Shown one piece after another: positions 1 through 9,300 of a stretch of 37,965 nt of DNA. The position numbers and the translations under genes were made by a program. Under the pieces are notes generated by a model. That model was not told the origin of the DNA and did not search any database. It saw only the letters and a list, made by a program, of their open reading frames with translations. The stretch's first letter is position 1. Every line of letters begins with the position of its first letter. Source of the stretch: Bacteroidales bacterium (GTDB lineage Bacteria; Bacteroidota; Bacteroidia; Bacteroidales; UBA7960); assembly GCA_003559475.1 (NCBI GenBank), contig PWLF01000223.1, positions 1-37,965 of the forward strand. Reading direction: 5' to 3'.

Positions 1-944
1 CGGCTATCACAACCTAAGCTTATAGTTCTAATTTTTCCTGCTTCAACGGCGGTTTGATAATTACCAACTTTTGCGCCTTTTTCTGACACCATTACTCTGG
101 AGTTATTAACCATTGCCATGTCAGTAGTTGTGCTTCCAATATCAACCACTAAAGCATTTCCTCTTCCGGAGAGAAATCTTCCACCAATAGCACTGGCAGC
201 CGGACCTGACATTATAGTTTCGACAGGTTTTTTAACTGCTTCGGGTGATGGCATTAAAGTTCCATCACCCCTAACTATCATTAGCGGAGCAATAATATCT
301 AATTCTTTTAAAGAAAATCTTACAGCTTCGATAAAATCCTGCATTACCGGCACTAAAGAAGCATTAATGGACGCAGTAGCAGCTCTTTTGATAGAATCAA
401 GCTTAGTAGATAGCTGACTTGCTAAGACAACAGGTAAAGAAGTAAGTTTATTTATAATCTTGAAAGCCTCCTCTTCATGTTCCGGGTTTAACGGACTGAA
501 ATAACTTGATACGGCAATTGCTTCAATCTCATTATGGTTATCAGAAACCCACTTTTTTATACTTTCTTTGTCTAACTGCTCTAATTCATCCCCTTGAGCA
601 TTATGCCCGCCTTTTATAAAAGCGATATTATCAGAATGCAGTTTCCCTGACAAATCATAATTATCAATTAACTTTTTATCGTAACCAATTAATATTAAGC
701 CAACTTTTCTAGCTTTACCTTCAGCCACAGTGTTTGTAGCTAAAGTACTGGATATTCCGACAAGTTTAATATTATGCTCGGGTTCAATATTTAGTTTTTT
801 TAAAACTTTAATAACTCCAATTTTTAAGTCATTTCTTGTAGTAAGAGACTTTGCAGCTGAGATTACTTTACGAGATACATAATCCAACAACACACCATCA
901 GTGTATGTTCCTCCCGTATTTACGCCTATCATATAACGTCTCAT
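1..944 (-). CDS. Hydantoinase/oxoprolinase (HyuA)-family protein, partial (3' end beyond window)
   Basis: The frame is open from an ATG at 944 down to the left edge (314 codons), so the C-terminus is missing; an alternative ATG lies at 932. The N-terminus has the HyuA phosphate-binding motif GVNTGGTYTDG (residues 7-17). Further along come an MSGPAAS motif and a second ASKHA-type phosphate loop, VVDIGSTTTD. Together these mark the actin/hexokinase-fold ATPase of the hydantoinase A/5-oxoprolinase family. It begins 39 bases after the upstream MttB-like gene stops and is very probably in the same operon. Known relatives hydrolyse cyclic amides with ATP, but no HyuB partner is visible. Corrinoid reactivases of the RamA type also have an ASKHA fold, so a role in reactivating the corrinoid protein, or in opening a cyclic substrate, are both open. 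Family assignment is solid; the substrate is unknown. Confidence 0.85.
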   Translation of the reverse strand, partial: MRRYMIGVNTGGTYTDGVLLDYVSRKVISAAKSLTTRNDLKIGVIKVLKKLNIEPEHNIKLVGISSTLATNTVAEGKARKVGLILIGYDKKLIDNYDLSGKLHSDNIAFIKGGHNAQGDELEQLDKESIKKWVSDNHNEIEAIAVSSYFSPLNPEHEEEAFKIINKLTSLPVVLASQLSTKLDSIKRAATASINASLVPVMQDFIEAVRFSLKELDIIAPLMIVRGDGTLMPSPEAVKKPVETIMSGPAASAIGGRFLSGRGNALVVDIGSTTTDMAMVNNSRVMVSEKGAKVGNYQTAVEAGKIRTISLGCDS

Positions 945-983
945 TGCAAGTTATTAAAATTTCAAAAACAATAATTTAAGGTA

Positions 984-2459
984 TTATTTTTTTTCTTTTT
1001 TTTGTCTTTCTTCAGCTTCCTGAAGTATCTTTTCTATTTCATTGTCGGCTTTTTCAGGGACTTTATTACGAGGACCTTCATAATTTTCAATCAAATCTCT
1101 TGTTTTTTCTATTATTCTGTCTTTCATCGTTTTACTTCCCTGCTCTACCCAGTCTTCATAACTATTTCTATCCATAAGAGAAGGCATCCAATTATCTTTA
1201 AAATGATTCATTGTATGTTCTTCATAAAGGTAATGCCCACCGGGACCAACGTTATTAATTTGATCAATTGCCAACGTCTTTTCATTAACCTCAACACCTT
1301 TTTCAATAATTCTTGCCATTCCAATTATTTCATCATCCATAACAGTTTGAAAAATATCACCTGTTAAACCTGATTCTGTATAACCACAGTCATGAACAAA
1401 ATTTGCTCCACTCATCATGGCTGCATTAATTGATAAACTTGCTTCCATAGCAGACTGCATGTCCATTTTCTTAGTATCTGTACATCCTGCTGTAGAATAC
1501 ATTGGCAGATTACAATAATGAACCATTTCTGTTAGTGCTGCACTTAACAAGCTTAATTCCGGTGCTCCATAAGAATAAACAGAGTATCTCATATCCAAAA
1601 TTGATTGCACTCCGCCAATAATGACGCATGTACCGGGATTTATTAACTGTGAAGCAATTACACCTACCATAGATTCAGACAAAGCAACTACAAGCTGCCC
1701 TGCATGAGATGCAGGGACTGTTCCTCCTCCAATAGCACAAGGACTATATACCTGAGGTATTCTATGTTCAGCACAATATATACATTTATCTATAGCGTGA
1801 AAATCACTAACTAAAGGAGAAATTGGCTCACCATAAAATACATAGTTCGGTCTTTGCTTAAATTCTTCTTCTCCTCCTGCCATGGCAATTCCCATTCTAT
1901 GAATATCATGACACCCTTCTCTTGTAAATGACCAACTCATAATAGGAGTTGTAGTATTTCTAACCATGTCAGCAAATTCATATACATCAGCAAGACCATT
2001 AGTTACATCACTTATAGAACCCAATGACTGAACATATCCAATATTTGGCAGTGCATCACAGACCCTTGCTACTAAAGAAGCATCTTTTCTAAGATATTTT
2101 CTGCGTTCAAGAGTTTCCGTATCAATAAAATTGGGCGGTGTAGGTCCGGGACCAAAATAACTTCTTTTCTTTTCTATAATTATTCTTTTGGAATCATCTC
2201 CATCCCAGGGAAATATTTCTGTAACAGCCGGCACAGTTGATAAAGCATTTAAAATAACTTGAGGAGGAAAATAAACAGTAACTCCATCAACTTTACAACC
2301 TGCCTTTTTAAACAATTCTCTTGCTTTTTCATGGTGTACATGAGCACCTGTATATTGAAGAGTACGCATCATTCCGTTAAAAATCCTCTCTTTCTGATTT
2401 TCAGATAATATTTCAAAATGAGGACTTTGCTGTACCGTATAGTTTGTTCTATTTATCAT
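984..2459 (-). CDS. Trimethylamine methyltransferase (MttB)-family protein, non-pyrrolysine, paralog 1
   Basis: A 491-residue protein of the MttB superfamily (COG5598), full length for the family (about 480-500). These TIM-barrel enzymes move a methyl group from a methylated or quaternary amine to the Co(I) of a partner corrinoid protein. Shared family signatures include YSYGAPELSL, a GCTDTKKMD segment, SGANFVHDCGY and a C-terminal SKTMKDRI stretch. The frame has no in-frame TAG, so it is not a pyrrolysine-dependent trimethylamine enzyme and belongs with the MtgB-like (betaine-type) homologs. It differs from its neighbour where that protein reads FGTGSDLPF: here the text is FGPGPTPPNF, suggesting another substrate. 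The C-terminus is lysine- and glutamate-rich. It starts 58 bases after paralog 2 stops and is followed after 39 bases by the HyuA-like gene. The substrate cannot be read from sequence. Confidence 0.9.
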   Translation of the reverse strand: MINRTNYTVQQSPHFEILSENQKERIFNGMMRTLQYTGAHVHHEKARELFKKAGCKVDGVTVYFPPQVILNALSTVPAVTEIFPWDGDDSKRIIIEKKRSYFGPGPTPPNFIDTETLERRKYLRKDASLVARVCDALPNIGYVQSLGSISDVTNGLADVYEFADMVRNTTTPIMSWSFTREGCHDIHRMGIAMAGGEEEFKQRPNYVFYGEPISPLVSDFHAIDKCIYCAEHRIPQVYSPCAIGGGTVPASHAGQLVVALSESMVGVIASQLINPGTCVIIGGVQSILDMRYSVYSYGAPELSLLSAALTEMVHYCNLPMYSTAGCTDTKKMDMQSAMEASLSINAAMMSGANFVHDCGYTESGLTGDIFQTVMDDEIIGMARIIEKGVEVNEKTLAIDQINNVGPGGHYLYEEHTMNHFKDNWMPSLMDRNSYEDWVEQGSKTMKDRIIEKTRDLIENYEGPRNKVPEKADNEIEKILQEAEERQKKEKK

Positions 2460-2517
2460 GTTCTTATATTTTTTCCTTTTATTAATAAACTCATTTCATT
2501 TAAATAATTAATAAGAC

Positions 2518-3966
2518 CTACGAATGTCTTTCATCAGCGCTTTTTATTACATCTTTCAATTCTTTTTGAAGTTTTTCATCCATAGGTTCAGTTTCATAGT
2601 TATCTAAAAGGTCTTGCGTTTTTTCTTTAACTCTGTCAAGCATAGTTTTAGACCCATTATTTTTCCATGTTTCATAATCACTTCTATCCTGTAATTCAGG
2701 TAAGAACCATTCTTTCCAATGCTCAAATGTATGCTCTGTAGTTACATACTCTCCACTAGGCCCGACTTTTTCAATTAAATCAAGTGCAAGATAATCATCG
2801 TCGGTATTAATTCCTTTACCAAATTGCTTAACCATTCCCATCATTTCCTGGTTTAAGACTAAGCTTTCGAGAGAAGCATTAGTTCCATGGTCTATATATC
2901 CTACATCATGAATAAGGTTAGCCCCTGATAAATAGGAATAAAACAAATTCATCATTTGTTCTGCAGCGGCTTGTTCATCAAGTATTTTAGAATCTGTACA
3001 ACCTCCAGTTGAAAACATTGGTAAATTCAGCCATTTGGATATATCAGTATTAGCTGCTGAAGCTAATGAAAGTTCGGGAGCGCCATAAGAATATGTTGAT
3101 TTTTTCATATCTAGGACTGTTGTAACTCCACCCATAATAAGGGGTGTCCCCGGGTTTTTAAGATGGCATAAAACTATAGCCAATAATGTTTCAGATAATG
3201 ACTGTACAAGCATTCCTGCTATTGTTGCCGGAGCAGTTGCTCCTGCGCTTGGGCAAGGAGTGTACATTGCAGGCAGTTTTTTTTCAGCAGCAAAAAGTAA
3301 TTTTTCAACTGCTGTACGATCATTTTTTAAAGGAGATATGGGTTCAATATAAGCAACAAAAAGAGGATTAAGCTTGAACTCTTCTTCTCCACCTTGAATA
3401 AGACATCCCATTTTCCAAAGATCTTCCAGCCCCTCCCCATCAACACTTGTTAAAACCATTGGCTTAGTACATTGTTCAAGCATAGCCATAAACTGGTGTC
3501 TGTCGTATGTTTGCGGATTAGGAGCATCACTAACAATTCCATGAGACATTAAAAAATCATAATTTGATAATGCATCCACTAATTTAGCAGCATTATTTAC
3601 ATCTTTATAAGTTGTCCTCCTTCTTTCTCCGGTTTTTCTATCATAGGTAAAAGGTAAATCAGAGCCTGTTCCAAAAGCAACTGTATCTTTTTGAATATGA
3701 AGTGAACGTTTTTTATTTCTTCCTGCAAGTGTAATTTTGCTTGGATAATAATTAAGCGCCTCCTCAACCATAAAAGAAGGAATACGAACATTATTTCCTC
3801 TAACTACAGCCTGACTATTTTTAAAAAGTTCTATAGCTCCATCGTGATAAACATTACCTCCTGTTCTTTCAAGCACTTCTAACGCTGCATAGTATATCAT
3901 TTCAATTTGATCATCTGACAGAACTTTAAATTTTGTAGATTTATTTATCTTTTGATTTATTTTCAT
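2518..3966 (-). CDS. Trimethylamine methyltransferase (MttB)-family protein, non-pyrrolysine, paralog 2
   Basis: A 482-residue MttB-superfamily protein, the more conventional of the two paralogs. It carries FGTGSDLPF followed by TGERRR (about residues 98-117), YSYGAPELSL, a GCTDSK segment, SGANLIHDVGY, and a C-terminal SKTMLDRVKEKTQDLLDNYE that matches the same region of paralog 1. There is no in-frame TAG, so it is a non-pyrrolysine (MtgB-like) member that should demethylate a quaternary amine such as a betaine onto the corrinoid protein encoded just upstream. It is separated from that gene by 211 bases containing two hairpins, and from paralog 1 by 58 bases. Order of transcription is corrinoid protein, paralog 2, paralog 1, HyuA-like. 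The methylated substrate is not deducible here. Confidence 0.92.
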   Translation of the reverse strand: MKINQKINKSTKFKVLSDDQIEMIYYAALEVLERTGGNVYHDGAIELFKNSQAVVRGNNVRIPSFMVEEALNYYPSKITLAGRNKKRSLHIQKDTVAFGTGSDLPFTYDRKTGERRRTTYKDVNNAAKLVDALSNYDFLMSHGIVSDAPNPQTYDRHQFMAMLEQCTKPMVLTSVDGEGLEDLWKMGCLIQGGEEEFKLNPLFVAYIEPISPLKNDRTAVEKLLFAAEKKLPAMYTPCPSAGATAPATIAGMLVQSLSETLLAIVLCHLKNPGTPLIMGGVTTVLDMKKSTYSYGAPELSLASAANTDISKWLNLPMFSTGGCTDSKILDEQAAAEQMMNLFYSYLSGANLIHDVGYIDHGTNASLESLVLNQEMMGMVKQFGKGINTDDDYLALDLIEKVGPSGEYVTTEHTFEHWKEWFLPELQDRSDYETWKNNGSKTMLDRVKEKTQDLLDNYETEPMDEKLQKELKDVIKSADERHS

Positions 3967-4006
3967 CTGAATAAAAATTTAATTCTTAATATTTATATAT
4001 TTTTTT

Positions 4007-4068
4007 AATATGATGTAATTTTTACTATCATATTGATTATTAATCATATATTCATTTAATGACATATG
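4007..4068 (-). other. Two intercistronic hairpins between the corrinoid gene and MttB paralog 2
   Basis: Bases 4007-4034 form a long stem: AATATGAT pairs with ATCATATT, and the stem continues inward as GTAA with TTAC past one unpaired T, leaving a 3-base loop. Next to it, 4045-4068 pairs CATAT with ATATG and TTCATT with AATGA around a T. Read in the operon's direction the stems are followed by A-rich rather than U-rich sequence, so they do not look like intrinsic terminators. They may instead be mRNA processing or stabilising elements that set different levels of the corrinoid protein and the methyltransferases. Confidence 0.5.
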
Positions 4069-4177
4069 TTTTATATAATTTCTAATTTATTTATTATACA
4101 AACCATAATTGAACTATTTTGCGATAAAAAATATCTCAAAATAATAGAATAAATTTAGTTAGAAATAAAATATATGT

Positions 4178-4813
4178 TTATTTATTTTGCAAGTATTCAT
4201 TTGTGATTTCAACGGCAGTCCCTGCATTAGGAGCATAAAGATCAGCACCAATTTCATCAGCAAATTCTTCAGTAACAGGAGCACCTCCTATTATAACAGT
4301 AACTTGGTCTCGAATACCTGCTTCTTTAAGGGAATTAATAACTTCTCCCATTCTAGGCATTGTAGTAGTAAGAAGAGCAGACATCCCAAGTAAGTTTGGT
4401 TTATGCTCTTTAACAGCATTGACAAAATTTTCATTAGATTGATCAATGCCTATATTAATAACCTTATATCCTGCACCTTCAAACATCATAGCAGCCAAAT
4501 CTTTACCTATATCATGCAAATCACCTGCAACAGTACCTATAATCATTGTTCCGGCATTACCTATATCATCATCTTTCAACATAGGTCTAAGTACATCCAT
4601 AGAGCTACTCATTGCTTTAGCACAACGTAAAACTTCAGGCATAAACATTTCTCCTGCTTTCCATTTTTGACCAACGGCATCCATACCGGTCAATAAACCT
4701 TGATTAAGTATATCTGCAGGTTTTACGTCATTATTAATTGCTTCTTCAACTAATTTTTTCAATTCATCAGATTTTCCTGAAATTAATGTTTCCGTAATCT
4801 TACTTAAATCCAT
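4178..4813 (-). CDS. Methyl-accepting corrinoid protein (MttC/MtgC family)
   Basis: A 211-residue cobalamin-binding protein, the usual size for the MttC/MtbC/MtmC family. Residues about 1-85 are the helical cap domain (with GEMFMPEVL at 54-62). Residues about 88-211 are the Rossmann-type B12 domain with the lower-ligand motif D98-L-H100-D-I-G103, the SALLTTTMP segment near 145-153 and the GGAPV loop at 176-180. In the family, His of DxHxxG ligates cobalt and the protein shuttles a methyl group from an MttB-type enzyme to a second methyltransferase. It is the first gene of the operon leading into two MttB paralogs, so one corrinoid carrier may serve two substrates. Its promoter lies about 420 bases upstream, leaving a long leader. 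Confidence 0.95.
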   Translation of the reverse strand: MDLSKITETLISGKSDELKKLVEEAINNDVKPADILNQGLLTGMDAVGQKWKAGEMFMPEVLRCAKAMSSSMDVLRPMLKDDDIGNAGTMIIGTVAGDLHDIGKDLAAMMFEGAGYKVINIGIDQSNENFVNAVKEHKPNLLGMSALLTTTMPRMGEVINSLKEAGIRDQVTVIIGGAPVTEEFADEIGADLYAPNAGTAVEITNEYLQNK

Positions 4814-5226
4814 ATTATAAAAATTTATTTTAGTTTATAATTAAATATATAAGCGTTTCTAATAGTTTAAGTTTAACTTATTTTATATAATAAATATTAA
4901 AATTTTATCCATTATAATAGTTACATCATAATAAATAAACCTATACTTTAATCCTTCAAAAATTGTTAAATCATTTTAAATTAGCTTCCATTTTTTAATG
5001 TTCTAAAAATATTAATTAAGAACATTTGGGATGCATGAGGTATATTTATGCAGATCTGAATATTCTGCAAGGCTTGACTAAAAGTCCTGTTTTAACATCC
5101 CGGCTAATATTCATATTAACAAAAAGCTGTAAAAAATTAATCCACAAATATTTTATACCCCACTTTAATCAATCAGCTTTTATAATTGCTATGAAAAAAC
5201 TGCCGTTTGTGACAAATCATTTTTTA
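4814..5226 (-). promoter_or_regulatory. Long 5' leader of the corrinoid/MttB operon with a structured segment
   Basis: The gene-free stretch 4814-5354 holds the promoter described next and a predicted leader of about 410 nt. At its centre GGGATG (5028-5033) pairs with CATCCC (5096-5101). The enclosed 62 bases hold two hairpins: TGCAG (5049-5053) with CTGCA (5065-5069), and GACT (5076-5079) with AGTC (5083-5086). Directly beside the closing stem is a perfect 8-bp hairpin, AATGTTCT (4997-5004) with AGAACATT (5019-5026). The layout is a three-way junction plus a coaxial hairpin. I see no B12 box and no match to a riboswitch I know. It could be a regulatory leader, an independent small RNA, or chance pairing. 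Confidence 0.4.
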
Positions 5227-5232
5227 ATTTTA

Positions 5233-5263
5233 CAAATATACATAACTATTAATAAAAGACAAA
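5233..5263 (-). promoter_or_regulatory. Bacteroidetes-type promoter for the corrinoid/MttB operon
   Basis: On the minus strand TTTG (5263-5260) is followed after exactly 19 bases by TATATTTG (5240-5233), a full match to TTTG-N19-TAnnTTTG. Transcription would begin near 5226, in the space after metF, making the corrinoid operon separately controllable from metH-metF. Confidence 0.65.
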
Positions 5264-5354
5264 TTGCTCAACTATACAAGCAAACAAGTTTTTTAACAAT
5301 TTTTAACAATATGAGTCTTGTTAATGCCTTAATTATAAGCAATTACAAAAATAT

Positions 5355-6278
5355 TTAAGGTGATGGTATATGGGGACTTAGACTTTTTTCATAAAGTTTT
5401 TTAACATCTTTAAAGTCTTGAGATAATGATTCATAAAGTTTAATTGCAGCCATACACCTGTTTAATGTATAAAAATGAATTCCCGGGGCATCATTTTCTA
5501 ATAAATCAGTAGCTTGCTCAAGTGCTAATTCTAATCCAATTTTAGCAACTTCTTTTGGTTTATCTTTATGTGGCTCAAACCTCTTGAGATAGCTAAAAGG
5601 AAAAGTTGCGCCGGTCATTTCTGCAAATCTTTTAATTTGTTTATAGTTTGTTATAGGTATTATGCCGGGTATTACGCGACACTTTATACCCTCTTGCTCA
5701 ACTTTGTTTACAAACTCCCAATAATATTTATTATTAAAAAACATTTGAGTAATAAGAAATTCTGCTCCTGCATCTACTTTAATTTTAAGATTTTCAATAT
5801 CTTTTTCCATTGAAGGAGCTTCTATATGTTTTTCAGGATATGCTCCTGCACCAATACAAAAGTCATATTGTTCTTTGACAAATTTAATAAGGTCGCTGGC
5901 ATAATTAAATCCGTCAGGATTAGGAGAAAGCAATGGTTCGTTTTTAGGCTTATCGCCTCTTAAAAGCATTAAGTTTTCAATTCCCATATCCTGAAGGACT
6001 CTCATATCGTATGCGATTTTCTCTTTTGTAGCATTAACACAAGTATAATGAGCCATGCAAGTAAAACCCAGGTCATTGTGAAATAAATCAACCAAGTCAA
6101 ATGTATTTGTTTGAGTGCAACCTCCTGCACCATATGTAATTGAAACAAATGAAGGAGAAAGTTTCATTAACTGACCTGCATTAATACCAAATTTTACAGC
6201 TGTTAAATAATCACTAGGTGGAAAAAATTCAAATGAATATGTTCTTTTTTGTTTTTTAAAAATTTCTGAAATCTTCAT
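5355..6278 (-). CDS. metF: 5,10-methylenetetrahydrofolate reductase
   Basis: A 307-residue FAD-dependent TIM-barrel enzyme that interconverts methylene-THF and methyl-THF. Family signatures are present: SFEFFPP near the N-terminus with the catalytic Glu at 17, SITYGAGG (46-53), LLRGD with the flavin-contacting Asp at 109, and the C-terminal GIHFYTLN segment. Length agrees with E. coli MetF (about 296). It starts 48 bases after metH ends, so the two form one transcription unit making methyl-THF and then methionine. Because the next operon releases methyl groups through a corrinoid protein, the enzyme could also run toward methylene-THF; that direction is inference. No U-run terminator follows. 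Confidence 0.97.
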   Translation of the reverse strand: MKISEIFKKQKRTYSFEFFPPSDYLTAVKFGINAGQLMKLSPSFVSITYGAGGCTQTNTFDLVDLFHNDLGFTCMAHYTCVNATKEKIAYDMRVLQDMGIENLMLLRGDKPKNEPLLSPNPDGFNYASDLIKFVKEQYDFCIGAGAYPEKHIEAPSMEKDIENLKIKVDAGAEFLITQMFFNNKYYWEFVNKVEQEGIKCRVIPGIIPITNYKQIKRFAEMTGATFPFSYLKRFEPHKDKPKEVAKIGLELALEQATDLLENDAPGIHFYTLNRCMAAIKLYESLSQDFKDVKKLYEKSLSPHIPSP

Positions 6279-6326
6279 AAATACTTTATTTTTTTAATTA
6301 ATTATATTTTTTATTAATACTAATTT

Positions 6327-9300
6327 TTATTTATCATCCATTGCAAAATACAACCATTTTTCTGCTTTTTCTAAATCTTCACCTATACGTTTTGCATAGT
6401 CGTTTACTTGGTCTTTTCCAATTTTACCAACACCGAAATATTTTGAAGCATCATTGGCAAAATAAAATCCTGACACTGAGCTTGCAGGCTTCATGGCATA
6501 TATATCTGTTAATGAAATTCCAATTTTATGTTCTACATCCATCAAATCAAAAAGATGTTTTTTTAAGCTATGATCGGGGCATGACGGATAACCAACAGCC
6601 GGTCTTATACCTTTGAATTTACCTTTAATAACTTCCTCAGGGCTCAGGTTTTCTTTAGGGTCATAACCCCAATATTTTTTTCTAACCTTTTCATGCATAA
6701 TTTCTGCGGTAGCTTCAACAAGTCTGTCAGTAATCAAACGAAACATTATACTCTTATAACTATCTCCATTTTCTTTATAATAGCTCAAATGGTCATCTAT
6801 ACCTATGCCTGCAGTAGCTGCAAATCCACCTAAATAATCTTTCATACCTGAATCAAAAGGGGCTATAAAATCAGCTAAAGACAGTGAATAACCGGAATTA
6901 TCTTTTACGTATTGTTGTCGTAACATAGGTATTTTAGCTATCACATCTTTTCTGTTATCATTTTTGAATATTAAAACATCATCATCTTTAGAATTTGCAG
7001 GAAAAATGCCAATTATACCTTTTGGTTTTATAATTTTGCTTACTTTTATTTCTTCAAGCATTTCATGAGCCTCTTTAAATAATCTCTCAGCTTCACTTCC
7101 AACACGTTCTTTTTCAAAAATTTCAGGATATTTTCCTTTAAGCCCCCATCCATTGAAAAAAGGCGTCCAATCTATATAATTCTCAAGCTCTTTTATCTCA
7201 AATCTATCAAACATCTTTGTTCCCAAAAGCTTTGGTTTTACAGTCTTGGATTTTTTATATTTGTATCTTCTCTTACGCGCTTCTTCGATTGACAGAAACT
7301 TTATTCCACGCCTCTTTAAACTATATTCTTTGCGTAATTTTTCTTGTTTATTTTTAATATTTAAAACAGTATTTTCACAATCATCTTCCATTAGTTTATT
7401 AGTTATTGTAATGCCACTCATAGCATCTATCGAATGTACCACTACACCACTATAATGAGGTGCTATTTTTACTGCCGTATGTAATTCAGATGTTGCAGCA
7501 CCACCAACCAACACAGGAATTTTAATTTTTTTATTTTCCAATCTCTTTACTACTTCTAACATCTTATCAAGTGAAGGAGATATTAAGCCACTTAAGCCTA
7601 TTATATCAGGTTTTTCTTTTTCAACAATATCAACAATCTTTTTGTTTGATACCATTACACCCAAATCAATAACTTCATAGTTATTACACCTAAGAATAAG
7701 AGAAACAATATTTTTTCCAATATCATGAACATCACCCTCCACTGTAGCAAGCAAAACCTTTGTTTTGTTTTTTTTGATATTGGATTTTAATTCTTTACTT
7801 TCTTTTTCAATATCAGGCATTAATATTTTTACTGCCTTATTCATAATTCTTGCACTTTTAATAACCTGCGGCAAGAACATTTTACCGGAACTAAAAAGTT
7901 TCCCAACCTCATCCATTCCTTCCATTAAAGGACCTTGAATAATATCTATAGAATCACATTTATTTTCCTTCTTGTATTCCATTATATCTTTTTCAAGATA
8001 TTTACTTTTACCATTACATAAAGCATAAACAATTTTTTCTCGAGAAGAACTTGTTCTCCATTCTTCTAGCTGAATATCTTTTTTCGTATGTTTTGCTGAT
8101 TTATTTGATAAATCTATAACTTTTTCAGTGGCGTCTCTTCGTCTATTAAGTATTAAGTCTTCAACAGGTCTCCTATATTCCTTAGGAATTTTTTCGTATT
8201 CAATAATTTTTGATGGGTCAACAATAGCAAAATCAAGACCTTGTTTTTCACAGTAATGTAAAAAAACAGAGTTTATTATATTTCTCAAATACTCATTACC
8301 TCTAAAAGCAAAAGAGATATTGCTTACTCCTGCATTAACTTTTGCATGAGGCAAATTATTCTTTATCCATTTAACCGAGTTTATAAAATCAACTGCATAA
8401 CTATTATGCTTTTCTATTCCTGTTCCGATAGTTAGCACATTAGTATCAAAAATAATATCCTCAGGGTCAAATTTAATCTCGTTTGTTAATATATTATAAG
8501 CTCGCTTACAAATTTCAATTTTTCTTTCAAAAGTATCTGCCTGACCTTTTTCATCAAATGCCATTACCATAACCGCAGCACCAAGTTCTTTAATTTCTCT
8601 GGCTTTTTGTTTAAATGATTCTTCTCCATCTTTCAAACTAATATAATTAACTACGCTACGTCCTTGCAGGCATTTAAGTCCACTCCTAATAACTTCAAAA
8701 TCTGAAGAATCAATCATTACAGGAACATTTGCTATATCAGGTTCGGCAGCAATATAATTCAAAAAGATTTGCATATTTTTTTTGGCATCAATCAAGCTAT
8801 CATCAAGATTGACATTTATCATGTATGCTCCTTCCTGAATTTGATTTCTTGCTATTTCAAGAGCATCAGCAAAGTTTTTATTTTTAATCAGGTCAGCAAA
8901 TTTTTTCGAGCCGTTTACATTAGTTTTTTCAGATATTTTTATTAATCCGGTTTTATTTTTAATTCCAAGCGACTGCAGACCGCTTAATCTCATTGTTTGA
9001 GGATTTTTAACAATCCTGCGAGGTGAATATTTTTTAGATATCTCAGCTATCTCATTTATATGTTCGGGTTTGCTACCACAACATCCTCCTACAATATTAA
9101 CAAGCCCATTTTTGCAAAAAACTTCAATCATCTCTGCCATTTCGGCGGGCTTTTGATCATATTCTCCCATTTCATTTGGGAATCCGGCATTAGGATGCGC
9201 TGTAACATTAATATTTGCTTTGACAGATAATCTTTCAAGGTATGGCAACATCTTATCAGCACCAAAAGAACAATTTAAACCAATTGAAAACAAAGAAAAC

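Noticed and set aside
118-417. Open frame of 99 codons on the plus strand
   Set aside because: It is antisense to the HyuA-like gene, whose minus-strand frame is open to the edge and carries recognisable ATPase motifs.
984-3966. Pyrrolysine-dependent trimethylamine methyltransferase
   Set aside because: Both frames are full length without any in-frame TAG, so no pyrrolysine codon is used.
5303-5324. Hairpin TTAACAA/TTGTTAA just after metF as a terminator
   Set aside because: The stem is only A/T-rich, seven pairs, and no U-run follows on the minus strand.
4814-5354. Cobalamin riboswitch upstream of the corrinoid gene
   Set aside because: No B12-box-like sequence or its complement was found on either strand; only unassigned stems are present.
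5026-5358. Open frame of 110 codons on the plus strand between metF and the corrinoid gene
   Set aside because: It begins with TTG, has no ribosome site, overlaps the 3' end of metF on the other strand, resembles no family, and covers the promoter and stem elements of the opposite-strand leader.
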